Positions 53,800 through 61,398 of a stretch of DNA of 64,000 nt are shown in pieces (the stretch's first letter is position 1; the number at the start of each line of letters is the position of its first letter). The notes beneath the pieces are model-generated. The model was given only the letters and a program-made list of their open reading frames with translations. It was not told the DNA's origin and did not search any database. Origin of the DNA: JACVRW01 sp963734365 (GTDB lineage Bacteria; Actinomycetota; Thermoleophilia; Solirubrobacterales; Thermoleophilaceae); NCBI GenBank assembly GCA_963734365.1, contig CAVTGV010000002.1, positions 186,001 to 250,000 of the forward strand. Direction: 5' to 3'. A program made the translations under genes and the position numbers.

Positions 53800-54861
53800 A
53801 TGGCGACGACCGACGCATTCGCAGCACAGAAGGAGACCGAGGGGGTCACCGCTCACGTCCTGTGGATGACGACGGGCCTGTCCTGCGAGGGCGATTCCGT
53901 GGCCATGACGTCGGCTACCAACCCGAGCCTCGAGGACATCATCACCCAGGCGATCCCGGGAATGCCGAAGGTCGTGGTGCACAACCAGGTGATCGCCTAC
54001 GAGGTGGGCGAGGAGTACATCCAGGCCTGGTGGGACGCCGAGAACGGCGAGCTCGACCCGTTCGTGCTCGTGATCGAAGGCTCGCTCGGCAACGAGAAGA
54101 TCAACGGCGAGGGCCATTGGACCGGGTTCGGCGTGAACCCCGAGAACGGCCAGCCGATCACCACCAACGAGTGGATCGACCGGCTGGCGCCGAAGGCCGC
54201 CGCCGTCGTCGCCATCGGCACCTGCGCCACCTACGGCGGCATCCCGGCGATGAAGAACAACCCCACGGGCGCGATGGGCGTACCGGACTACCTCGGCTGG
54301 AAGTGGAAGTCCAAGGCCGGCCTTCCTGTGGTCTGCATCCCGGGCTGCCCCGCCCAGCCGGACAACATGACGGAGACGCTGCTGTACCTGGCGCTGCACC
54401 TCGCCGGGCTCGCTCCCGCGCCGGAGCTCGACGAGCAGCTGCGCCCGAAGTGGCTGTTCGGCCGGACGGTGCGCGAGGGCTGCAACCGCGCCGGCTTCGC
54501 CGAGCAGGGCGACTTCGCCACCGAGTACGGATCGGACCATCGCTGCCTGGTGAAGCTGGGCTGCAAGGGACCGGTGGTCAAGTGCAACGTGCCGGTACGC
54601 GGCTGGGTCAACGGCATCGGCGGGTGCCCGAACGTGGGCGGCATCTGCATGGCCTGCACGATGCCCGGCTTCCCCGACAAGTACATGCCCTTCATGGAAC
54701 CCGACAAGTGGGGTGTGGCGGCGGAAAACATCATGCGCTACTCGTACGGACCCATCGTCCGCTACATGCGCAGGCGCCACGTCAAGAACAACTACGACAA
54801 GGAGCCCGAGTGGAGACACAACAAGCCCGAGCTCACCACCGGATACTCCAAGCGCTGGTAG
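53800..54861 (+). CDS. hhyS: [NiFe]-hydrogenase small subunit, group 1h type
   Basis: A 353-residue small subunit with iron-sulfur cluster sites. The proximal-cluster motif reads SCEGD: Cys29 followed by Asp32 where standard enzymes have a second Cys. This matches the three-Cys/one-Asp cluster described in the Ralstonia actinobacterial-type enzyme. Further Cys clusters are in IGTCATYGG, CIPGCPAQPDN, DHRCLVKLGCKGP, and GGCPNVGGICMACTMPGFPDK. There is no Tat signal peptide, so it faces the cytoplasm. ATG 53800 follows GAAGGAG; TTG 53779 is a weaker start. It oxidises H2 with the large subunit encoded next. Confidence 0.95.
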   Translation: MATTDAFAAQKETEGVTAHVLWMTTGLSCEGDSVAMTSATNPSLEDIITQAIPGMPKVVVHNQVIAYEVGEEYIQAWWDAENGELDPFVLVIEGSLGNEKINGEGHWTGFGVNPENGQPITTNEWIDRLAPKAAAVVAIGTCATYGGIPAMKNNPTGAMGVPDYLGWKWKSKAGLPVVCIPGCPAQPDNMTETLLYLALHLAGLAPAPELDEQLRPKWLFGRTVREGCNRAGFAEQGDFATEYGSDHRCLVKLGCKGPVVKCNVPVRGWVNGIGGCPNVGGICMACTMPGFPDKYMPFMEPDKWGVAAENIMRYSYGPIVRYMRRRHVKNNYDKEPEWRHNKPELTTGYSKRW

Positions 54862-54873
54862 AGGGAGACGCGC

Positions 54874-56652
54874 ATGTCCACTGTTGAGCAGCCCCGTGAA
54901 CAGAAGGTCGTCGTCAAGGAGATGTCCTGGGACCCGATCACCCGCATCGTGGGGTCGCTCGGGATCCACACGGAGATCGACTTCTCCAACCAGCAGGTTC
55001 TGAAGTGCTACTCGACCTCGATGGTCTTCCGCGGCTTCGACATCTTCATGAAGGGCATCGACCCGCGCGACGCCCACTTCATCACCAGCCGCATCTGCGG
55101 GATCTGCGGTGACAACCACTGCACGTGCTCATGCCTGAACCAGAACATGGCCTACGGGGTCAAGCCGCCCCCGCTGGGGGACATGGCCTTCAACCTGGCC
55201 GAGACCGCGGACTACATCTTCGACCACGCGATCTTCAACGACTGCATGGCGAACGTGGACTTCTGCGAGCAGATGGTCAAGGAGACCAACCCGAGCCTGC
55301 TCGCGAAGGCCGAGAACACCTCGGCGCCGCACTCCGACATCCACGGCTACAAGACGGTCGCGGACATCATGCGGGCGCTCAACCCGTTCACGGGCGAGTT
55401 CTACCTGGAGACCCTCCACGTGGCCCGCTACACGCGTGAGATGTACTGCCTGTTCGGCGGGCGCCACACGCACCCCTCGACGATCATGCCGGGCGGGTGC
55501 AGCGCGGACATCACCCACCAGACGTGCACCGACTACTACGTGCGCCTCATGAAGTACTTCGACTACGTGAAGCGCAGCGTGCCGATGCACGACGACCTCT
55601 ACGACTTCTTCCTCACGGAGTTGCCGGGGTATGACATGGTCGGCTTCCGCGAGACGAACCTGGTCAACTGGGGCTCGTTCGACGATCCGGACTACGTCGA
55701 CTACAGCTACCAGAACATGACCGAGTGGGGGCGCAAGCGCTACATCACGCCCGGGATCGCGATAAACGGCGAGCTGATCACCACGGACCTGGTGGAGATC
55801 AACCTGGCCATCCGGATCCTGCTCGGCAGCTCCTACTTCGACGGCTGGGAGAACGAGCGCACGTTCGTCACGCAGGACCCGCTCGGCAACCCCGTGGACA
55901 AGAACCACCCGTGGAACAAGGTCACGCTGCCCAAGCCGCAGAAGCGCGACTTCACCGACAAGTACACGTGGGTCGTGTCACCGCGCATCTACGACAAGCG
56001 CACCGACACACACGTGTGCTGTGACACCGGCGGCGGCCCGTTCGCCCGCCAGTGGTGCACGGCCAAGGCCGGCCTGGTCGACTTCGGCTACGCCAAGGCC
56101 ACGGGCCACAGCATCCAGATGGCCCTGCCGCGCTCGGCCAGCTTCCCCGAGATGGAGATGGAGTGGCACGTCCCGGAGAAGTCGAACGCGATCGAGCGCG
56201 ACCGCGCCCGCACCTACCACCAGGCCTACTCGGCGCTGATAGCGCTGCACAACCTGGAGCGGGCGATGAAGGAGGTTCAGGCCGGCCGCACCAAGAGCTG
56301 GAACGACTTCAAGGTTCCGGACTCGGCGGTGAGCGTCGGCTTCCATGAGGCCGCCCGCGGGGTGCTGTCGCACCACATGGTGATCGAGGAAGGCAAGATC
56401 GCGAACTACCAGCCCTATCCGCCGACGCCGTGGAACGCCAGTCCGCGCGACGTCTACGGAACTCCCGGCCCCTACGAGGACGCGGTGCAGAACACGCCGA
56501 TCTTCGAGGAGAACGGCCCGGAGAACTTCAAGGGCGTCGACATCATGCGGGCGGTGCGCTCGTTCGATCCGTGCCTGCCGTGCGGCGTGCACATGTACGG
56601 CGGGAAGGGACCGGTGCGCAAGGTGGTCCACACGCCCACGGCGCTCTGCTGA
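54874..56652 (+). CDS. hhyL: [NiFe]-hydrogenase large subunit, group 1h type
   Basis: A 592-residue catalytic subunit. The NiFe ligands are in motif L1 RICGICGDNHC (Cys75, Cys78) and motif L2 DPCLPCGVH (Cys567, Cys570). Cleavage after His573 by the protease encoded at 59863 would remove a 19-residue C-terminal peptide. The overall sequence fits the actinobacterial high-affinity class (group 1h, formerly group 5), known for scavenging atmospheric H2. Start ATG 54874 follows GAGGGAGA, 12 bases after the small subunit stop. Confidence 0.95.
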   Translation: MSTVEQPREQKVVVKEMSWDPITRIVGSLGIHTEIDFSNQQVLKCYSTSMVFRGFDIFMKGIDPRDAHFITSRICGICGDNHCTCSCLNQNMAYGVKPPPLGDMAFNLAETADYIFDHAIFNDCMANVDFCEQMVKETNPSLLAKAENTSAPHSDIHGYKTVADIMRALNPFTGEFYLETLHVARYTREMYCLFGGRHTHPSTIMPGGCSADITHQTCTDYYVRLMKYFDYVKRSVPMHDDLYDFFLTELPGYDMVGFRETNLVNWGSFDDPDYVDYSYQNMTEWGRKRYITPGIAINGELITTDLVEINLAIRILLGSSYFDGWENERTFVTQDPLGNPVDKNHPWNKVTLPKPQKRDFTDKYTWVVSPRIYDKRTDTHVCCDTGGGPFARQWCTAKAGLVDFGYAKATGHSIQMALPRSASFPEMEMEWHVPEKSNAIERDRARTYHQAYSALIALHNLERAMKEVQAGRTKSWNDFKVPDSAVSVGFHEAARGVLSHHMVIEEGKIANYQPYPPTPWNASPRDVYGTPGPYEDAVQNTPIFEENGPENFKGVDIMRAVRSFDPCLPCGVHMYGGKGPVRKVVHTPTALC

Positions 56653-56657
56653 GCGAG

Positions 56658-57476
56658 ATGGAAGCCGAGCAGCTCATCGCCCGTGTGCAGGAGCTCACGG
56701 GTCGGCTCGAGGACCTCGACGATCCGGCGTGCCGCGAGCTGGCCGAGGAGCTGACCTCCGCGGTCGTGCAGATGTACGGCGCCGGGCTCGAGCGGATCGT
56801 CGAGCTCGCCGACGCAGGCACCCGCGACGCGATGGCGGGCGACAGTCTCGTCGCGGGGCTCCTGATGATCCACGATCTCTATCCGGTTCCGATCGAGGAG
56901 CGGGTTGCGGAGGCGCTCGACACCGTGAGGCCGTACATGGAGTCCCACGGCGGCAACGTCGAGCTGCTGGGGATCGAGAACGGGGTCGCGAAGCTGCGGC
57001 TCGAGGGGAGCTGCAAGTCCTGCCGGGCGTCGTCGTCCACGCTCGAGCTGGCGGTGCGACAGGCTCTCGAGGAGGCGGCGCCGGACCTGGACGGGATGGA
57101 CGTCGAGGGGATCGTGGAGGAAGAGGAAGAGGCCGAGATCTCGGGGATCCCGCTGCCGATCGTGCAAGTCAACGGGGCGCCGTCATGGCACACCCTCGGC
57201 ATCGACGGCTCCGAGAAGCTCGTGGCCACCGATGTCCAGGGGGTGCCGCTGGTGGTGGCCAACGTGGAAGGGACCCTGCTCGCCTACCGCAACCGCTGCG
57301 CGGATTGCGGGGGCGCGCTGGACGGCGGAGCGCTCGACGAGGGGGCGCTGGCGTGCCCCGGCTGCGGGCGCAGCTACTTCCTGCCCCAGGCGGGACGCTC
57401 GATGGACGACGACCACCTGCAGCTCGACCCGGTCCCGCTGCTGCGCGAACAGGAGGAGATCAAGGTCGCCCTGTGA
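56658..57476 (+). CDS. NifU-domain protein fused to a Cys4 Rieske/rubredoxin-like domain
   Basis: A 272-residue protein linked to the hydrogenase. Residues 1-75 are helical. Residues 78-140 are a NifU C-terminal-type Fe-S scaffold (VRPYMESHGGNVELLGI, then Cys119-x2-Cys122). An acidic linker (EEEEEAE) joins a Rieske-like barrel at 165-272, whose cluster loops read Cys214-x2-Cys217 and Cys233-x2-Cys236. The His residues of a true Rieske centre are replaced by Cys. It could deliver clusters or accept electrons from the hydrogenase. The next gene overlaps it by 4 bases. Confidence 0.85.
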   Translation: MEAEQLIARVQELTGRLEDLDDPACRELAEELTSAVVQMYGAGLERIVELADAGTRDAMAGDSLVAGLLMIHDLYPVPIEERVAEALDTVRPYMESHGGNVELLGIENGVAKLRLEGSCKSCRASSSTLELAVRQALEEAAPDLDGMDVEGIVEEEEEAEISGIPLPIVQVNGAPSWHTLGIDGSEKLVATDVQGVPLVVANVEGTLLAYRNRCADCGGALDGGALDEGALACPGCGRSYFLPQAGRSMDDDHLQLDPVPLLREQEEIKVAL

Positions 57477-58144
57477 GCCGCGCGGATCTCGACAAGGCGG
57501 TGGCCGGCCGGCGCAGGGCGCTGATGGTCTCCGGGCTGCGCGGCCTGACCAAGCCCGCGCCGCCGTCTCCGGCGCCGGAGGCCGATGCTCCGGTCGACGA
57601 CGGCGCTGAGCGCTGCGACCTCTGCCAGACCACCGTGCCGCCGGATCACCGGCACATGCTGAACCTCTACGAGCGGCAGATCATCTGCGTCTGCGAGGCC
57701 TGCTGGGCGCTGCGCTCGGGCGACACGGAGTTCCGTCCCGTGGGCCACCGCACGCTCTGGCTGGAGGACTTCCAGCTCCCGGAGGAGATCTGGGCCCAGT
57801 TCCGGATCCCGATCGGCCTGGCGTTCTTCATGTACTCGAGCGTCACCGACTGCGTGGTGGCGCTCTACCCGAGTCCGGCCGGCGCCACCGAGAGCGAGCT
57901 CCACTTCGAGACCTGGAACCGGCTCGTCGCCATGAACCCCGTGCTCGAGCGGCTCGAGCCGGACGCAGAGGCGCTGATCGTGAACCGGATGGGCGATACG
58001 CCCGCCTACGCGATAGCGCCGATCGACCGCTGCTACATGCTGGTCGGCCTGGTCAAGTCGGCCTGGGAGGGCATCTCGGGCGGGGCCGGCGTGGAGCAGG
58101 CGATCGAACGCTATTTCGACGATCTGCGGGCGGCGGCCCAGTGA
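57473..58144 (+). CDS. Hydrogenase-associated DUF5947-like protein
   Basis: A 223-residue protein of the type found in actinobacterial hydrogenase operons (DUF5947-like). It has a Cys cluster in RCDLCQTTVPPDHRHML and CVCEACWALRSGD, arranged as CxxC-x(n)-CxC-x2-C, likely binding zinc or iron. The rest is an alpha/beta domain with WLEDFQLPEEIWAQFRIPIGLAFFM. Start GTG 57473 overlaps the NifU-Rieske stop by 4 bases. The function is unknown; position in the operon suggests hydrogenase assembly or attachment. Confidence 0.8.
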   Translation: MSRADLDKAVAGRRRALMVSGLRGLTKPAPPSPAPEADAPVDDGAERCDLCQTTVPPDHRHMLNLYERQIICVCEACWALRSGDTEFRPVGHRTLWLEDFQLPEEIWAQFRIPIGLAFFMYSSVTDCVVALYPSPAGATESELHFETWNRLVAMNPVLERLEPDAEALIVNRMGDTPAYAIAPIDRCYMLVGLVKSAWEGISGGAGVEQAIERYFDDLRAAAQ

Positions 58145-58806
58145 GCCACCCGCAGGCCGTGGAGGCTCCGGTCGCGCCCGAGCCCGAGTTCCAGGTGCTC
58201 GGCGCCAGCGGGCGCCGGCACGCCGCGGTCCCGGCCATCGACTTCGACATCCACGTGAGCGAGCCGGGCGGCCGGGCGGTCTACGCGATCGCGCTGAGCG
58301 CGCAGATCATGATCGAGCCGGCGCGCCGGGCCTACGACGCCGAGACGCGCGCGAAACTGGTGGAGCTGTTCGGCGCACCGGAGCGCTGGGCCACCACCAC
58401 GCGCAGCCTCGTCTGGCACCAGGCCGACGTGCTGGTGCCGGCCTTCACGGGATCGACCACGTTCCACGTGGCCGTGCCCGCCAGCTTCGATATGGAGGTG
58501 GCCTCCACCAAGTACCTCTACGGGCTTCCCGACGGCGAGGTGCCGCTGGCCTTCAACTTCAACGGGACGGTGCATTACCGCGCCGACGACGGGCGGCTGC
58601 AGCTGTCGCTCGTGCCCTGGTCGTGCTCGGCGGAGTTCCGCTTCCCCGTCGCCACCTGGCACGAGCTGATGGAGCACTACTACCCGAGGACGGGATGGGT
58701 GCCGCTGCAGGAGGACACGCTGCGGGCGCTGCAGCGCAAGAAGGCCGAACGCGGGCTGCCGACCCTCGATGCCTGCGTGGCGGAGCTGCTCGAACACGAT
58801 GAATGA
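58141..58806 (+). CDS. Hydrogenase-associated DUF6084-like protein
   Basis: A 221-residue soluble, mostly beta-strand protein (DUF6084-like) without cysteine clusters. Recognisable stretches are IDFDIHVSEPGGRAVYAIALSAQIMIEP, FHVAVPASFDMEVASTKYLYGLPDGEVPLAFNFNG and WHELMEHYYPRTGWVPLQEDTLRALQRKKAE. Start GTG 58141 overlaps the preceding gene by 4 bases. Its constant linkage to group 1h-type hydrogenases argues for a role in that enzyme's maturation or membrane association, but nothing catalytic can be seen. Confidence 0.8.
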   Translation: MSHPQAVEAPVAPEPEFQVLGASGRRHAAVPAIDFDIHVSEPGGRAVYAIALSAQIMIEPARRAYDAETRAKLVELFGAPERWATTTRSLVWHQADVLVPAFTGSTTFHVAVPASFDMEVASTKYLYGLPDGEVPLAFNFNGTVHYRADDGRLQLSLVPWSCSAEFRFPVATWHELMEHYYPRTGWVPLQEDTLRALQRKKAERGLPTLDACVAELLEHDE

Positions 58807-59866
58807 GCTGGTCGACACCCTGCTCTACGAGGGCTACGCCCTCTACCCGTACACGCCCGGGGCGACGAAGAACGCGACGCCCACCCCGTTCGGGATCGTC
58901 TACCCGCCCGCGTATGCCGAGTCGCTCGACACGACCCACGACCATCTCGAGCTGCAGTGCGTGCTCGAGGGCGGCGGGGAGGTGAGCGCGGAGGTCCGCT
59001 TCCTGGCGCCCAGCGGCGAGCGCCATCGGGCCGAGGAGCAGCGGATCGAGGGCGTCGGCGACTTCGAGCTCGGCGGGCTGTCGGTCCGCACCCGGCTGGC
59101 CGTGACTCCGCTCGATGACGGGCGTCAGCTCGTGTCCTACCGCGTCGAGAACCGCACGGCCGCGCCGCAGGGCATGGACCGCGCGGCCGCGATCGAGCGT
59201 TCGCTGATCTCCACGCACCCGATGGTCAGCGTCACCGGGGGCCGGTTCATCTCGCAGCTCGAGGCCCCGTGCGACAGCGTCAACACATGGCCGGTGCTCG
59301 CCTCCCGCGAGGACGACGTGATGCTGGGCGCGGCGATCGTCCTCCCCGACCATCCGCAGATCGCTCCCGAGAGCCGCGGCAACCTCTTCGACAACACCGA
59401 GATCGAAGAGGCGCTGGTACTCCACGTCCAGGCGCTGAGTGACGGCGAGCGGGCGGAGCTCGAGCATCAGGACCCGGCGGTCAAGGAGATGATCGAGCGC
59501 GCGGGCGCCGTGACGCCGGACGAGCTGCTGAAGCTGCACGGCCGGGTGGAGGTCCGCGATCCCGTCACGCGTGAGCCGCCGCGCCCCTCGGCCGACGTGC
59601 GCGACCCCACGCGCGGACTGCCCGACGCCGAGGTGGACGGCGTGGTGTTCCGCCGCGGCGGGAAGGTGGTGGTCCGTCCCGGGCTGGAAGCGGACCTGCA
59701 GGCGCGCATGCTCGAAGGCCGGACGGTCACCATCGAGCGGATCTACCGCGACTACGACGGCAAGATCCATCTCGGCGTGAGCGTCGATCAGCCCGGACAG
59801 GAGATCATGCGCGACACCGGCCGCTTTCTCTGGTTCTTTCCTCCCGAAGTAGAGGTAGTCCAATGA
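58799..59866 (+). CDS. Hydrogenase-operon conserved protein, function unknown
   Basis: A 355-residue protein with no recognised family. It begins MNELVDTLLYEGYALYPYTPGATKN and contains FGIVYPPAYAE, RGNLFDNTEIEEALVLHVQALSDGE, and a C-terminal part (DGVVFRRGGKVVVRPGLEAD to VDQPGQEIMRDTGRFLWFFPPEVE). It lies between the DUF6084-like and protease genes, overlapping both by 8 and 4 bases. Mostly beta structure with a proline-rich loop (REPPRPSADVRDPTRG). The coupling makes a hydrogenase-accessory role probable. Confidence 0.8.
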   Translation: MNELVDTLLYEGYALYPYTPGATKNATPTPFGIVYPPAYAESLDTTHDHLELQCVLEGGGEVSAEVRFLAPSGERHRAEEQRIEGVGDFELGGLSVRTRLAVTPLDDGRQLVSYRVENRTAAPQGMDRAAAIERSLISTHPMVSVTGGRFISQLEAPCDSVNTWPVLASREDDVMLGAAIVLPDHPQIAPESRGNLFDNTEIEEALVLHVQALSDGERAELEHQDPAVKEMIERAGAVTPDELLKLHGRVEVRDPVTREPPRPSADVRDPTRGLPDAEVDGVVFRRGGKVVVRPGLEADLQARMLEGRTVTIERIYRDYDGKIHLGVSVDQPGQEIMRDTGRFLWFFPPEVEVVQ

Positions 59867-60669
59867 AACAAATTTTGGTTGCGGGGATCGGCAATGCGTG
59901 GCTCAAGGACGACGGCTTCGGCGGTGAGGTGGTCAAGCGCCTCAACGAGCGTGAGCTCCCCGAGGGCTCAGCGGTGTTCGACTTCGGCACCGGCGGGCTG
60001 GACCTCGCCTACGAGGTCATGCGCGGCTACGACGCGCTCGTCCTGATCGACGTGAGCCGTCAGGGCGGGGAGCCCGGCACGCTCTACGTGATGGAGGCCC
60101 TCGAGGAGGAGGTGGAGGCCGGCATCGAGGACGGGCAGGTGATCAACCCGCACGCCATGGACCCGCAGACGGTGCTGCGCTTCGTGAAGACCCTGGGGGC
60201 CTGGCCGGGCAAGGTCGTGGTGGTGGCCTGCGAGCCCGCCGATGTCGAGGAGATGGGACTGGGCCTCAGCGAGGAGGTCGCGCGCGCGGTGGACGGGGCG
60301 GTCCAGCTGGTGGTCGAGACGATCGAACGGCTGGGCACGGACGCTGCATACGTCGCCGGATTGAGCCATGCACGAGCTCTCGCTCTCCGGCGCGATCGTG
60401 AACACGGTCGTCAAGCACGCTCAGGAGCGGCCGGTGACGGTGGTCAGCCTGCGCGTCGGCGCGCTGCGGCAGGTGGTCCCCGACACGCTCGAGTTCTACT
60501 TCGGCTTCGTGGCGAAGGGGACCGTCTGCGAGGGAGCGCGCCTCGAGCAGGAGCTCGTTCCTGCGCGGCTGCACTGCACGAGCTGCGCGCGCGAATGGGA
60601 GATGGACCTGCCGGTCTTCGTCTGTGGCGACTGCGGCGACGCGGGCCAGGTCGAGGTCGCGAGCGGTAA
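59863..60669 (+). CDS. [NiFe]-hydrogenase maturation endopeptidase with unusual 3' overlap
   Basis: A HyaD/HupD-type protease that would cut the large subunit after His573. The first 165 residues have all family features (GIGNAWLKDDGFGGEVV, then DVSRQGGEPG, then HAMDPQTVLRFVKT). The frame then runs another 100 residues through hypA in a different reading, making 268 residues where relatives are usually 150-210. A TGA in the +1 frame at 60362-60364, just before the hypA ATG, suggests an indel near 60300-60360 and a natural end there. Start ATG 59863 overlaps the preceding stop by 4 bases. Confidence 0.85.
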   Translation: MKQILVAGIGNAWLKDDGFGGEVVKRLNERELPEGSAVFDFGTGGLDLAYEVMRGYDALVLIDVSRQGGEPGTLYVMEALEEEVEAGIEDGQVINPHAMDPQTVLRFVKTLGAWPGKVVVVACEPADVEEMGLGLSEEVARAVDGAVQLVVETIERLGTDAAYVAGLSHARALALRRDREHGRQARSGAAGDGGQPARRRAAAGGPRHARVLLRLRGEGDRLRGSAPRAGARSCAAALHELRARMGDGPAGLRLWRLRRRGPGRGRER

Positions 60670-60727
60670 CGAATTCGAGGTGGAGACGATCGAGGTCGAG
60701 GAGACAGAGTGCATCGCACAAAGGTGA
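60368..60727 (+). CDS. hypA: Hydrogenase nickel-incorporation protein HypA
   Basis: A 119-residue HypA. The N-terminal MHELSL (His2 binds nickel) and the zinc site CTSCAREW...CGDCG are intact. It inserts nickel into the hydrogenase large subunit together with HypB. Its reading frame is fully supported by these motifs although the upstream protease frame runs through it. It overlaps hypB by 19 bases. Confidence 0.95.
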   Translation: MHELSLSGAIVNTVVKHAQERPVTVVSLRVGALRQVVPDTLEFYFGFVAKGTVCEGARLEQELVPARLHCTSCAREWEMDLPVFVCGDCGDAGQVEVASGNEFEVETIEVEETECIAQR

Positions 60728-61398
60728 AGATCGTCGAGGAGGCACTCGACGCCAACAACACGATCGCGCAGGCCAACCGGGCGGACTTCGACCGCGCCGG
60801 GGTGAGGGTCGTCAATTTCATGAGCGCCCCGGGCGCCGGGAAGACCTCGCTGCTCGAAGCCGTGATCGGCGACCTTCCCGGCGTGCGCGTGGGGGTGCTC
60901 GAAGGCGACGTTCAGGGCTCGATGGATGCCGATCGGCTGGCCTCGCTGCACGTGCCGGTCACGCAGCTCAACACCGACCCGAGCTTCGGCGGCGAGTGTC
61001 ACCTGGACGCGAACATGGTGCGATCCGCGCTCGGCGACTTGCCCCTCGACGACATCGACCTGCTGGTGATCGAGAACGTCGGCAACCTCGTGTGTCCCGC
61101 CGAGTTCAAGGTGGGCGAGGACGCCCGGATCATGGTCTCGGCGATCACCGAGGGTGAGGAGAAGCCGGCCAAGTACCCGCTCATGTTCCGGGCGTGCGAG
61201 CTGGTGCTAATCAACAAGATCGACCTGCTCCCGCATCTCGACTTCGACCTCGACAAGTTCCTCTACCACCTCGACGCGGTCCATCCCGGCGTGGAGCGCA
61301 TCCTGGTGAGCGCCAAGAGCGGTGAGGGGATGGACGAGTGGCGCGACTGGCTCACCCGGGTCGGCGCGCCGGCCACGGCGGCGGAGGCCCGCGCTTGA
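60709..61398 (+). CDS. hypB: Hydrogenase nickel-incorporation GTPase HypB
   Basis: A 229-residue SIMIBI-class GTPase with P-loop SAPGAGKTS, LEGDVQGSMDADR, ENVGNLVCPAEF and NKIDLLPH (NKxD). It lacks the His-rich N-terminal extension for nickel storage seen in some HypB. GTG 60709 lies inside the hypA end. It drives nickel delivery with HypA. The double-SIS gene starts at its stop codon (TTGA overlap). Confidence 0.95.
   Translation: MHRTKVKIVEEALDANNTIAQANRADFDRAGVRVVNFMSAPGAGKTSLLEAVIGDLPGVRVGVLEGDVQGSMDADRLASLHVPVTQLNTDPSFGGECHLDANMVRSALGDLPLDDIDLLVIENVGNLVCPAEFKVGEDARIMVSAITEGEEKPAKYPLMFRACELVLINKIDLLPHLDFDLDKFLYHLDAVHPGVERILVSAKSGEGMDEWRDWLTRVGAPATAAEARA

Noticed and set aside
53800..53900. 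Tat signal peptide on the hydrogenase small subunit
   Set aside because: No twin-arginine motif or hydrophobic stretch at either possible start; the enzyme class is not exported.
52651..55119. 822-residue antisense frame over hypD, hypE and the hydrogenase small subunit
   Set aside because: No domain, and the plus-strand genes are complete with conserved motifs. Long antisense frames are expected at this GC content.
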